From assembly GCA_035627375.1 (NCBI GenBank), contig DASPLX010000032.1:1-23411 (forward strand): a DNA stretch of 23,411 nt, written 5' to 3'. The translations under genes and the position numbers were made by a program. The DNA comes from DASPLX01 sp035627375. GTDB lineage: Bacteria > Pseudomonadota > Gammaproteobacteria > Burkholderiales > Burkholderiaceae_D. Below, in pieces: positions 1-6,908 of the stretch; positions within the stretch are counted from its first letter, which is position 1; the number at the start of each line of letters is the position of its first letter. Under the pieces are notes generated by a model. It did no database searches. It was not told the DNA's origin and saw only the letters and a list, made by a program, of their open reading frames with translations.

Positions 1-63
1 CACCTTCTCGATCCGATAACCCTTCCAGCCACCCATCGCTTCCAGCGTCTTCCGGTCCAGCAT
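1..63 (-). CDS. N-terminus of a putative transposase (partial, 21 codons visible)
   Basis: The reverse strand gives an ATG at 63 followed by MLDRKTLEAMGGWKGYRIEK and one further residue before the window edge. A good ribosome binding site (GGAAGGGAG) lies 5 bases before the ATG. The short pattern G-G-W-x-G-Y-R-I-E is reminiscent of the start of ISL3-family transposases, and the position just inside a probable IS end fits. With only 21 residues, no catalytic residue (DDE) or zinc-binding motif can be checked, so the product is an inference. It could instead be an unrelated small or hypothetical gene. Confidence 0.45.
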   Translation of the reverse strand, partial: MLDRKTLEAMGGWKGYRIEKV

Positions 64-100
64 GCTTGCTCCCTTCCTGTGACAACACAGGATAGCAAGC
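64..100 (-). promoter_or_regulatory. Stem-loop over the ribosome binding site of the putative transposase
   Basis: Outer arms GCTTGCT (64-70) and AGCAAGC (94-100) and inner arms CCTGTG (76-81) and CACAGG (86-91) are each perfectly complementary, with the loop ACAA. The left side contains the complement of the GGAAGGGAG ribosome binding site, which would therefore be partly sequestered if the transcript starts upstream. Hairpins that block translation of read-through transcripts are known in several IS elements. That role here is inference. Confidence 0.5.
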
Positions 101-132
101 TCGGAAAACTCCCCGGAATTCTACGATGAACC

Positions 133-162
133 AAAAAAAAGACCCCCGGAAATCCGGGGGTC
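133..162 (-). terminator. Intrinsic terminator of the pilin gene
   Basis: A perfect 10-bp stem GACCCCCGGA/TCCGGGGGTC (141-150 and 153-162, two-base loop as written) lies 28 bases past the pilin stop codon. On the minus strand it is followed by eight T (133-140). It also has TTTT on the plus-strand side, so it may act in both directions. Confidence 0.9.
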
Positions 163-189
163 TTTTCGCATGGGTATGCGGGGCAACGA

Positions 190-654
190 TTACTTGCAGG
201 AGCCCGGCAGATACTTGGTGCTCATGCCGGTGCCTGCTGCGCAAGTCCATTGCACCTTGCCGCTGCTGTCGCCGGTGCCGGTCAGGACGATGGTCTTGCC
301 AGCGGCATCGCTCGGCAGGCCGGCATCGGTCTTGGTCGTGACCGTGATGGTACCCACCGAAGCGTTGGTCCTGGCCCATGCCACGCTGGCGACATACTTC
401 GAGGTTTGGTCTTGCACGCCCATCGAAGCGGCGCCGGTCACCATCGAGCCGAACTGAGCATAGGCTTCCGCCACGGCGGTCTTGCCGGAGGAGGCTGCCA
501 GGATCACTTCGGACATCTTGGCGCGCACGGTGTAGTCCTGGTAGGCCGGCAGGGCGACGGCGGCCAGGATACCGATGATCGCCACGACGATCATCAATTC
601 GATCAGAGTAAAGCCCTTTTGGACGGCTTTCATGCTGGGTTTCATGGTTTTCAT
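190..654 (-). CDS. pilA: Type IV major pilin (PilA-like prepilin)
   Basis: Structural subunit of a type IVa pilus, cleaved and N-methylated by prepilin peptidase and polymerised in the inner membrane. The 154-residue protein has a short positively charged leader ending Q-K-G14, then F15-TLIELM with Glu19 (mature E5) and a hydrophobic alpha1 segment to about residue 38 that includes the usual Pro and Tyr-rich turn. C138 and C153 near the C-terminus form the expected disulfide-bonded D-loop. The start at 654 is chosen because GGGAG stands 7 bases ahead of it. Met4 and Met8 are alternative starts, Met8 giving a more usual 7-residue leader. A sigma-54 promoter lies upstream and a strong terminator downstream, so the gene is probably transcribed alone. 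The neighbouring GT-C enzyme suggests the pilin may be glycosylated. Confidence 0.95.
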   Translation of the reverse strand: MKTMKPSMKAVQKGFTLIELMIVVAIIGILAAVALPAYQDYTVRAKMSEVILAASSGKTAVAEAYAQFGSMVTGAASMGVQDQTSKYVASVAWARTNASVGTITVTTKTDAGLPSDAAGKTIVLTGTGDSSGKVQWTCAAGTGMSTKYLPGSCK

Positions 655-1017
655 TTCACACTCCCGCTCAAAATAAGTAAGAAAAGTTGATGCTCGATCT
701 GTACCGAACTACGCCTACGTGCTACTTCCTGATCCCGGCTGAGTCTTACAAACCTTTTTCTTGCCTGGCGATGCTGTCCAGCAAGCTTTATGCCAAACAT
801 TCGAATAGCTGCGTGGTGTCGCTTGTTCGACGGTGGCATGCCGATTTTTTGCCCCTCGACGCCGGTTTTCTAAAAAGATTGTCAAGGTTCACCGGGCAAG
901 ACCGGCATCCCGTGATGCCACGAAATGTCGGAAAGTGACGATTCTTGTCCGCATCGGTCCAGGTCAGGCTGGCCCGTGACAAATTTTGGAAGTGAGCGTG
1001 CGTTCGAGTAGATGTTC
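655..1017. other. Pilin upstream control region, no gene
   Basis: A 363-bp non-coding gap between the glycosyltransferase stop codon and pilA. It holds the sigma-54 promoter (780-795), the pilin leader (about 115 nt) with ribosome binding site GGGAG (661-665), and a small perfect hairpin, GGCATC/GATGCC at 904-909 and 914-919, without a T-tract. The stretch 796-1000 would be the place for PilR-type enhancer sites; no site can be assigned by eye. Confidence 0.6.
780..795 (-). promoter_or_regulatory. Sigma-54 (-24/-12) promoter of pilA
   Basis: The minus strand reads TGGCATAAAGCTTGCT, a full match to the RpoN consensus TGGCAYR-N4-TTGCW. The invariant GG (794-793) and GC (782-781) are separated by 10 bases. 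Transcription would start near 770, giving a leader of about 115 nt before the pilA ATG. Pilin genes in Pseudomonas and many betaproteobacteria are driven by RpoN with the PilS-PilR two-component system, so sequence and context agree. Confidence 0.88.
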
Positions 1018-2373
1018 TTACGAGGCAGTCATCGAATGTTTGTGACCGTAAGTCGAAGCCAGGTGGACGATCACATAGGCGGATAGCAAATAGATCACGG
1101 GCAGCAACGGAATGTTGTAGCGGGCAATCGGAAAGCCGACCATGTGGATGGCGACGAAATACGCCATGATCAATACGAGCAATTGCAGCGCGGTCCTCGA
1201 TGCGCCGTCCAATGTTCTTCGGATGCGCGGCAACGCGACCAGCGCCGTACCGGCCAACGCCAGGCCGACCCATAACCAATGCGTCGACTGCATGGCAGCC
1301 TTGGTGAGTTGGAAAAAGGGGGCGCCGTGATACGGACTTTGCGGCGTGGGATAAGTGAAGATGTCGCCGGCCGCCGCCGCATCCCCCCAGGACAGGAAAG
1401 ACAGCGGTTTTCCGACCAGGTACCAATGCAGGTAGGTGCCGGGCTCGGCGGCGAAACGTCTTCCGATTTCGCCGAGCACGCTGGCGACCGATGCGGAAAT
1501 TTCGCCGATTCTCGGATCGAAGCGGTAGGGGTAGCCGAGGCTTTCGGCCCGGCCTTCGTACATGAGACCAGGATAATGGCCGTGCACGAGAGAACTGATC
1601 ATCAGTGTCGGATCGGAGCTCGTGCCCAAGGTCAGCAGATTGCGCGCGATCCACGGGGCAAACGCGATCGCGAATCCCGCGCTCATTGCGACGGCCTGCC
1701 GCAAGCGCGTTCCAGCGGGCAGCAGGGGCAGCATGCCGATAAGGACCATGGGAACGAAATATTGAAGCGTCGGCCGGGTCAGGGCCGCTAGGCCGACGAG
1801 CACGCCGGCGAGGACCGCATAACCGGCGCGTTCCGGTTTCCGGAACTGCGCGATCATGCCGGCGATGCTCAGCAGCATGAGGAATGCAAACCAGGTTTCG
1901 CTCAGCACATAGGTCCCCGAGATCACCAGTTGCGGCGAGATGGCGACCAACAGCGCCGGCAACAGCGGCCATGGATCGGGCAGCAGTTCGCGCCCGATCA
2001 GATAAACGAGCGGGATCATGAGGATGCCGAGGACGGCTTGCAGGAGCGTGATGTGCAGGATGGTCTTGGCGGCCGAGACTTCTCCGGCGAACAGCGTCAG
2101 CAGCAGCGGATAGCCGGGCGGCCGCAGCGCGTCCGGCCGTGGTGCGATGCCGTCGGCGGGCGCGGCGAATTTCGGTTCATGGGAGTAGACGCCGAAATGG
2201 CGAAGATTGAATGCATAACTGAAGTATTGGCCGGCGTCGGCGCGCAACGGATACAAAACAGTCGTGTGCAACGCGGCGTTGACGCGCAGGTAGGCGCCGA
2301 ACAGGGTGATCAGCAACAAGCCGAGCAGCAGATAACGCGACGCGACGCGCGGGGCCGACATGGTGCCTTTCAT
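1018..2373 (-). CDS. Multi-pass GT-C fold glycosyltransferase (GT39/ArnT/TfpW-like)
   Basis: A 451-residue inner-membrane protein with about ten or eleven hydrophobic segments. Features typical of GT-C enzymes that use polyprenyl-phosphate sugars are visible. The first long periplasmic loop after TM1 carries R44-A-D46-A-G-Q-Y, with the acidic residue expected for catalysis. It is followed by R84-P-P-G-Y-P and a later S-E159-T segment at the start of a helix. The start at 2373 overlaps the moaC stop codon in an ATGA, so the two are probably translationally coupled; Met5 is an alternative start. The gene lies directly upstream of pilA on the same strand. GT-C enzymes of the TfpW type that glycosylate type IV pilins are encoded beside pilA in some Pseudomonas strains, so pilin modification is a reasonable inference. 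Other targets (lipid A, cell-surface glycan) cannot be excluded. Substrate unknown. Confidence 0.82.
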   Translation of the reverse strand: MKGTMSAPRVASRYLLLGLLLITLFGAYLRVNAALHTTVLYPLRADAGQYFSYAFNLRHFGVYSHEPKFAAPADGIAPRPDALRPPGYPLLLTLFAGEVSAAKTILHITLLQAVLGILMIPLVYLIGRELLPDPWPLLPALLVAISPQLVISGTYVLSETWFAFLMLLSIAGMIAQFRKPERAGYAVLAGVLVGLAALTRPTLQYFVPMVLIGMLPLLPAGTRLRQAVAMSAGFAIAFAPWIARNLLTLGTSSDPTLMISSLVHGHYPGLMYEGRAESLGYPYRFDPRIGEISASVASVLGEIGRRFAAEPGTYLHWYLVGKPLSFLSWGDAAAAGDIFTYPTPQSPYHGAPFFQLTKAAMQSTHWLWVGLALAGTALVALPRIRRTLDGASRTALQLLVLIMAYFVAIHMVGFPIARYNIPLLPVIYLLSAYVIVHLASTYGHKHSMTAS

Positions 2374-2885
2374 GCCGCGGTCCAGTTCCCCGATTTACCG
2401 CCGCGCTTTTCGAGCACGCGCACGTCCGTCATCACCATGCCGCGATCGACAGCCTTGCACATGTCGTAAATCGTCAAGAGTCCGACTTGCACCGCTGTCA
2501 ATGCTTCCATTTCCACGCCCGTCTTGCCGAAGGTCTCCACTTGGGCGGTACAGGTCACGCTCGACTGGGCGGGATCGACGTCGAAATCGACCGTGACCCG
2601 TGTCAATGCCAGCGGATGGCAAAGCGGAATCAGATCGTCGGTGCGTTTGGCGGCCATGATGGCCGCGATCCTGGCGATGCCGAGCACGTCGCCTTTCTTC
2701 GCCGTGCCGGACTGGATGAGGGCGAGGGTCTCCGGCCTCATGCGGATCGTGCCGGCGGCCATCGCGACGCGGTGGGTTTCGTCCTTGGCGCCGACATCGA
2801 CCATGTGGGCCTGGCCGGCGGCATCGAAATGCGTGAGGCCGCCGTTCTCGGCGCCTGCGGGCTGTTCCTGCTTCTGGTTGCTCAT
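2370..2885 (-). CDS. moaC: Cyclic pyranopterin monophosphate synthase MoaC
   Basis: Second step of molybdenum cofactor synthesis: converts the 3',8-cyclo-GTP made by MoaA to cyclic pyranopterin monophosphate in the cytoplasm. The 171-residue protein is full length with a slightly long, polar N-terminus (about 15 residues). Conserved blocks are L-T-H-F-D (17-21), M-V-D-V, L-I-P-L-C-H90-P-L, V-E125-M-E-A-L and Y-D141-M-C-K144-A-V-D-R-G-M. By alignment of motifs, the catalytic residues of the E. coli enzyme (Lys51, His77, Glu112, Asp128, Lys131) correspond to Lys64, His90, Glu125, Asp141 and Lys144 here. No good ribosome binding site precedes the ATG. It is first in a two-gene unit with the GT-C gene; no other moa gene is nearby. 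Confidence 0.97.
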   Translation of the reverse strand: MSNQKQEQPAGAENGGLTHFDAAGQAHMVDVGAKDETHRVAMAAGTIRMRPETLALIQSGTAKKGDVLGIARIAAIMAAKRTDDLIPLCHPLALTRVTVDFDVDPAQSSVTCTAQVETFGKTGVEMEALTAVQVGLLTIYDMCKAVDRGMVMTDVRVLEKRGGKSGNWTAA

Positions 2886-2927
2886 AAGGGAAACGGGGCG
2901 ATGGATGAACGAATGGGGAGCGCCGGT

Positions 2928-2936
2928 ATCATATCA
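2928..2936 (-). promoter_or_regulatory. Candidate extended -10 promoter for moaC
   Basis: The minus strand reads TGATATGAT: a TG dinucleotide one base before a TATGAT hexamer, i.e. an extended -10 element. Transcription would begin near 2921 and give a leader of about 35 nt. No recognisable -35 hexamer is present, which is tolerated with extended -10 promoters. Confidence 0.4.
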
Positions 2937-3000
2937 TCGCGAAATTCGCAGCCGGCCGGCGGCGCTTGCGATGCGGAAAAATATGTTCCCGCGCAGTCAG

Positions 3001-3006
3001 TATAAT
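3001..3006 (+). promoter_or_regulatory. Candidate -10 element for the M48 protease gene
   Basis: A perfect TATAAT lies 95 bases ahead of the bepA start, in the gap divergent from moaC. The region 17 bases upstream (AAAATA) is not a good -35 hexamer, so only the -10 is well supported. Confidence 0.4.
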
Positions 3007-3101
3007 CCTGGCAGCAGGCATGCCTTTCCGGTCGAAGTCCAAGGTCGCCTCGCGCGCACCGGGTTTTCGCACGGCCGATCTCTTCGCATATTGGATAGAC
3101 A

Positions 3102-4646
3102 ATGAAGCCACGCAAGTCACGCCAGCAACGCCAGCCACGTATCGTCGCCGTCATCGCCGCGATGGCGTGCGCCTTGCCGTTGGCGTTCGGGCCGTCGCCG
3201 ACGGCGGCGCAAGGCCTGCCGAACCTGGGCGACACCGAGCGCCAGGAATTGTCGCCGCTCATGGAACGCAAGCTCGGCGAACAGATCATGCGCGACATCC
3301 GCCGCGATCGCGACTATCTCGACGACGCGCCGCTGCTCGAGTATCTGAACAATTTCGGCAACTCGTTGCTGGCTGCCCATCCCGAAGCTCGCGGCGAGGC
3401 CGGCTATGAATATTTCTTCTTCGCGGTGCGCGATCCGGCGCTCAACGCTTTCGCCTTGCCGGGCGGCTTCATCGCCATGCACTCCGGGACCATCATCGCC
3501 GCGCAGAACGAATCGGAGCTGGCCTCGGTCATGTCGCACGAGATCGGCCACGTCGCCCAGCGCCACATCGCGCGCATGCTCGGCAGGCAAAAGCAGGATT
3601 CGCTGATTCCGCTGGCGGCAACCATACTCGCCGTATTGGCGGCGCGCTCCAGCCCGGATGCCGCCCAGGCGCTGGTGCTCGGCGGCGAAGGCCTGTCGAT
3701 GCAGCGCCAGCTCAGTTTTTCCCGCGACGCCGAGCGCGAGGCCGATCGTGTCGGCCTGCAGATCATGCGCGAGGCAGGGTTCGACATGTCCGGCATGGTG
3801 GCGTTCTTCGGCCGCTTGCAGACCGCGAGCCGCGCCTACAACGACTCGGCCCCGGCCTTCTTGCGCTCGCACCCGTTGACCACGGAGCGGATCGCCGACA
3901 TCCAGGCGCGTATCCAGGAGCAGCGCTACAAGCAGCGCGCCGATAGTCTCGACTTTCACCTGATCCGGGCCCGCGCGCGCGTGCTGCAGGACGATACGCC
4001 GCAAGGTTTGCTCGACACCGCGAGCGTATTCGAGACGCAACTTCAGCAGCAAAACCGTTTGCATGTCGCCGCCGGCAAGTATGGCCTCGCGATGATCGCG
4101 CTGAAGCAGCATGCCCATGCCAAGGCATGGACATTGTTGCAGGAGGCGCGTGCCGCGGTCGAGGCCGCGCCGGAAGCATCGAAGACGCCGACCCATGGCG
4201 CCCTCCTCGCGAGCCTCGCGATCGATATCCGGCTCGCCGCCGATCAAGCGGCCGACGCGTTGAAGGAAGCCGAGGCCGCCCGTGCGCAGTTTCCGCTGTC
4301 GCGCGGCATCGCCCGCAAGTATGCGGAGGCCTTGATCGAGGCGCGCCGCCATGACGACGCGATCCGCTATCTGCGCGATCAAGCCCAGCTGTACCGGCAG
4401 GAGCCGCAACTGCAGGAATTGCTGGCCAAGACCTACGCGGCGCAGGGCAAACAGGCCTTGCAGCATATCGCCCTGGCCGAATCGTATGCCTTGTCCGGCA
4501 GTTTGCCGTCGGCGCTCGATCAGCTGGGGATAGCGCGCCGCGCGCCGGACGCGTCGTTCTACGACCAGGCGGTCATCGACGCGCGCGAGCGCGAGCTGCA
4601 GGCGCGCTGGCGCGAGGAAATGAAGGAAGACCAGAAAAACAAATAG
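3102..4646 (+). CDS. bepA: Periplasmic M48 zinc metalloprotease/chaperone, BepA (YfgC) type
   Basis: Predicted outer-membrane quality-control factor that helps or degrades stalled beta-barrel proteins such as LptD. The 514-residue protein has a signal peptide (residues 1-36, positively charged start, hydrophobic core, cleavage near A-Q-G). Its M48 catalytic domain carries H146-E147-I-G-H150 and the downstream E211-x-x-x-D215 zinc-ligand motif. A C-terminal half from about 280 is rich in alpha-helical, Ala-rich, TPR-like repeats. His257 in S-H-P-L-T sits where E. coli BepA has its regulatory His246 switch. Length and domain order match BepA (E. coli about 490 residues). The gene stands alone, convergent with the gene at 4658 with only 11 bases between stop codons and no hairpin there, so transcripts may overlap. 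Confidence 0.93.
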   Translation: MKPRKSRQQRQPRIVAVIAAMACALPLAFGPSPTAAQGLPNLGDTERQELSPLMERKLGEQIMRDIRRDRDYLDDAPLLEYLNNFGNSLLAAHPEARGEAGYEYFFFAVRDPALNAFALPGGFIAMHSGTIIAAQNESELASVMSHEIGHVAQRHIARMLGRQKQDSLIPLAATILAVLAARSSPDAAQALVLGGEGLSMQRQLSFSRDAEREADRVGLQIMREAGFDMSGMVAFFGRLQTASRAYNDSAPAFLRSHPLTTERIADIQARIQEQRYKQRADSLDFHLIRARARVLQDDTPQGLLDTASVFETQLQQQNRLHVAAGKYGLAMIALKQHAHAKAWTLLQEARAAVEAAPEASKTPTHGALLASLAIDIRLAADQAADALKEAEAARAQFPLSRGIARKYAEALIEARRHDDAIRYLRDQAQLYRQEPQLQELLAKTYAAQGKQALQHIALAESYALSGSLPSALDQLGIARRAPDASFYDQAVIDARERELQARWREEMKEDQKNK

Positions 4647-4657
4647 CGCCGCCGGCG

Positions 4658-5254
4658 TCAGTCCGGCCGCGGCTGGCGCACGAAGCCGAAGCGTTCGGCG
4701 ACCAGGGCGCTAGCGATGTGCCGTACCGGGATGTCGCGACTCGGCTGGCGCAACGCCAACTGCCGCCGGTCGTCACTGTCTTCCAGCCAGGCGACCAAGT
4801 CGTCGTCGGCGGCGGCGCGGCCGTCGATACGCAGTTCGGCGATGCATTGCGCAAGGTCGCGGTCGTCGACCGCCGCCACCTTTCCCGCTCCCTCCAGGAT
4901 CAATTGCCCGGTTTCAGTCATCCAGACGTCATCGACGATCGTCATCGGCTCGCCCGTATGCAGGACGAACCCTTGCGCCGGATCGGTGCGGGCGACGAAC
5001 GGGGCGGCATCGAGGCTCACATAGACGCGCTGCGGACCATTCTGGAAATACCAGCGGCCGCGTTCGTCGCATAGGTAGTTGCGGTTGATGAAGCCGAGCA
5101 GCGCGGGATGGTTGATCTTGTCGCCGGGCAGTTGCAAGGCTTGCGCGCGTTCGTCGCGCATGCGCCAGTGGCCGCGCGCGTCGAGCGCCAGCCAGCCGTA
5201 GCAATGCGGCACGTTCGGCCATTTCGCCATGGCTTGTTTGACGATGTCGTCCAT
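4658..5254 (-). CDS. Conserved hypothetical protein (DUF2946/DUF2944-type family, number uncertain)
   Basis: A 198-residue soluble protein without signal peptide or membrane segments. It starts MDDIVKQAMAKWPNVPHCYG, then has a region rich in Trp, Tyr and Asp (W-Y-F-Q-N-G-P-Q-R-V-Y-V near residue 70). I recognise the pattern from a family of uncharacterised proteobacterial proteins, but I am not certain of the DUF number. The start at 5254 is chosen because it overlaps the upstream stop codon as TGATG, has GGGGAG 11 bases before the ATG, and matches the conserved beginning; a longer reading frame upstream lies inside the hydrolase gene. Coupling to the YheT-like hydrolase suggests a shared context but no known function. 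Confidence 0.8.
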   Translation of the reverse strand: MDDIVKQAMAKWPNVPHCYGWLALDARGHWRMRDERAQALQLPGDKINHPALLGFINRNYLCDERGRWYFQNGPQRVYVSLDAAPFVARTDPAQGFVLHTGEPMTIVDDVWMTETGQLILEGAGKVAAVDDRDLAQCIAELRIDGRAAADDDLVAWLEDSDDRRQLALRQPSRDIPVRHIASALVAERFGFVRQPRPD

Positions 5255-6231
5255 CACGCCGGCACTCCCCCGTCGGCCGGAAGATCGCCTGCGAGAAAGC
5301 GCACGATGCGGCGCGGCAGCCAATCGAGCCGGCCCGGCATGCCGCCGGCGGCGAAGCCGACATGGCCGCCGTGTTCCGGGTACTCGAGCCGCACATGAGG
5401 AGAGGCTTTCTCGGGCAGATGGCGTTCCGGCAGGAAAGGATCGTTCCTCGCGTTCAACACCAGCGTCGGCACCGAGATGTCATTCAGGATGTGCTTGGCG
5501 CTGGCGCGATGCCAATAGTCTTCGGTGTTGCGGTAACCGTGCAGCGGCGCCGTCACGACATTGTCGAATTCATAGAGATTGCGCGAACGCAACATCGTTT
5601 CGCGATCGAACAGGCCGGGAAACTGATCGAGCTTGTGCACGCATTTCGGCTTCAGGGTTTGCAGGAAGACGCGCGTATAGATCATCGCGACGCCGCGCGA
5701 CAGCGCCGCGCCGCCGGCCGCCAGATCGAGCGGCGCCGACACGGCGCAGGCCGCATCGACGATTTCGGCCTGGTGCTGGGATTCGCCGAGCCAGCGCAAC
5801 AGGGCATTGCCGCCGAGCGAGACGCCGGCCGCATGGAAGGCGCCGGCGCCGCGTCGCCTGGCATAAGCCGCCAGCCGGCGTACGATCCAGTCGATTTCCG
5901 GCGCGTCGCCGGAATGATAGAAGCGCGGCGCGCGATTCGGTTCGCCGGAGCAGCCGCGAAAATGCGGTACCGCGCCGGACCAGCCGAGCGTCTCGATATG
6001 CGCCATCAAGGCGCGCGCATAATGGCTGTGCGACGACCCTTCCAAGCCGTGAAACAGCACGAGAAAAGGCTTGCCCGGCTCGCCGTCGACGAAATCGAGG
6101 TCGATGAAGTCGCCGTCCGGGGCATCCCAGCGTTCGCGCCGGTAGGAAACGGCGGGTTTGGCGACGAACTTCGCCGGATAGATGGTTTGCAGATGGCCGC
6201 CTGGCAGCCAGCGTGGTGCGGTATAGATCAT
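5254..6231 (-). CDS. yheT: Alpha/beta-hydrolase of the YheT (COG0429) family
   Basis: A 325-residue cytoplasmic hydrolase. The N-terminus P-R-W-L-P-G-G-H-L-Q-T is the family signature. The oxyanion-region H61-G-L-E-G, nucleophile elbow G-V-S138-L-G-G, acid D264 in N-D-P-F-L-P and base His290 in G-G-H-V-G-F complete the catalytic triad. Members are annotated as hydrolases or esterases of unknown natural substrate; the eukaryotic relatives (ABHD1/2/3) act on lipids. The start at 6231 is supported by the conserved N-terminus although no clear ribosome binding site precedes it. It lies 44 bases after the NTF2-like gene and overlaps the next gene by one base, forming a three-gene unit. Confidence 0.92.
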   Translation of the reverse strand: MIYTAPRWLPGGHLQTIYPAKFVAKPAVSYRRERWDAPDGDFIDLDFVDGEPGKPFLVLFHGLEGSSHSHYARALMAHIETLGWSGAVPHFRGCSGEPNRAPRFYHSGDAPEIDWIVRRLAAYARRRGAGAFHAAGVSLGGNALLRWLGESQHQAEIVDAACAVSAPLDLAAGGAALSRGVAMIYTRVFLQTLKPKCVHKLDQFPGLFDRETMLRSRNLYEFDNVVTAPLHGYRNTEDYWHRASAKHILNDISVPTLVLNARNDPFLPERHLPEKASPHVRLEYPEHGGHVGFAAGGMPGRLDWLPRRIVRFLAGDLPADGGVPA

Positions 6232-6252
6232 CGGAACAGTCTACTATGGCGG

Positions 6253-6268
6253 CCGGCCGCCCGGCCGG
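6253..6268. other. GC-rich stem-loop between the NTF2-like and hydrolase genes
   Basis: A perfect CCGGCC/GGCCGG stem with loop GCCC occupies the 44-base gap between the two minus-strand genes. There is no T-tract, so it is probably not a terminator. It may instead affect mRNA stability or differential expression within the unit. Confidence 0.4.
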
Positions 6269-6275
6269 GAACGCA

Positions 6276-6707
6276 TCAATGCAGCGTGGACGACCCGACG
6301 GCCTGCGCCGCGCGTTTGCCGGGCGCCACCGAAGCATGATGCGCCACCATGCGCCAGCCGACCGGCGTTTTCAGATAGACGTTGGTGGCGACCACGTGCA
6401 GATCGGGCTGCTCGCCCTGCGGCAAATGGATTTCCTCGACCACGCTGTGCACCGCGGTCATCAGGTTGTGCGTGACGTGCAGCTGCACCGGATGTATCGG
6501 CACGCCGCCGCCCTTGAAAATCGCGGCCCACGAGGCGCGTATGGCGGCGTGGCCGACCAGGCGCAAGGCGCCGGGATGGATGCAGACGATTTCCTCGTCG
6601 TCGGCCCAGAGCGCCATCAATGCCTCGATGTCGGCGCGTCCGATCGCGTCGTAGAACGCCGCTTCGATGTCGTCGGGGCTGCCGAGATGTTTTTTTGCCT
6701 TGGCCAT
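6276..6707 (-). CDS. NTF2-like/SnoaL-like fold protein
   Basis: A small cytoplasmic protein of 143 residues with the pattern of the NTF2-like superfamily. An N-terminal helix (I-E-A-A-F-Y-D-A-I-G-R-A-D, 14-26) leads to L-W-A-D-D-E-E-I-V-C-I-H-P-G near residues 33-46. Then come a G-x-x-A-I-R-A-S-W segment and a strand-rich C-terminus containing N-V-Y and G-W-R-M-V-A-H-H. Family members include SgcJ/DUF4440-type and ketosteroid-isomerase-like proteins; no substrate can be inferred. The start has GGAG 10 bases upstream. It is the first gene of the minus-strand unit with the YheT hydrolase and the following conserved protein, and is divergent from the ligase-GT9 fusion gene. Confidence 0.85.
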   Translation of the reverse strand: MAKAKKHLGSPDDIEAAFYDAIGRADIEALMALWADDEEIVCIHPGALRLVGHAAIRASWAAIFKGGGVPIHPVQLHVTHNLMTAVHSVVEEIHLPQGEQPDLHVVATNVYLKTPVGWRMVAHHASVAPGKRAAQAVGSSTLH

Positions 6708-6844
6708 GGGATGGCGACTCCGTATCGTTGGCGCGCCGGGGCATTGCCGGCGTCCGCTGCCGCCATTTTAATGCGCGCCGGAAAAAGCGGGCGGCGGAAG
6801 AACGCATCCTTGCATGGACACAACGCCCCTCCGGCAGCGCTTGG

Positions 6845-6850
6845 TACAAT
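6845..6850 (+). promoter_or_regulatory. Candidate -10 element for the ligase-GT9 fusion gene
   Basis: TACAAT preceded by TTGG lies 58 bases before the chosen start codon in the 201-bp divergent gap. No convincing -35 hexamer stands 16-18 bases upstream, so this is weak. Confidence 0.3.
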
Positions 6851-6908
6851 GCCTGTTTCGTCTTTCTCCGGCGGGTATCGCCTACGCCGCCGTCGCATTT
6901 CATCATCC

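Larger units (their letters stand above)
1..132 (-). mobile_element. Right-hand end of a probable insertion sequence (ISL3-like), truncated by the window edge
   Basis: Seen: a minus-strand coding start at 63 and, upstream of it, sequence that reads inward from 132 as GGTTCATCGTAGAATTCCGG. This ends exactly against a run of eight A (133-140) that belongs to the pilin terminator. Known: ISL3-family elements generally begin with GG and make 8-bp, often A/T-rich target duplications. Inference: an element inserted into the T-tract of the terminator, with the A8 run as one copy of the duplicated target. The other end lies outside the window, so neither the second inverted repeat nor the second A8 copy can be seen. 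The family call is tentative. Confidence 0.42.

Noticed and set aside
788..1972. Minus-strand frame of 394 codons overlapping the GT-C gene and the pilA upstream region
   Set aside because: Arg/Ala/His-rich, out of frame with the clear membrane protein, and runs through the sigma-54 promoter region.
3117..4466. Minus-strand frame of 449 codons opposite bepA
   Set aside because: Antisense shadow without recognisable domains; the plus strand encodes an M48 protease with signal peptide and all zinc ligands.
6213..6908. Open frame continuing 232 codons upstream of the ligase-GT9 fusion start
   Set aside because: It lies antisense to the NTF2-like gene, has Arg-rich, low-similarity sequence and no binding site. 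The membrane domain begins naturally after ATG 6909.
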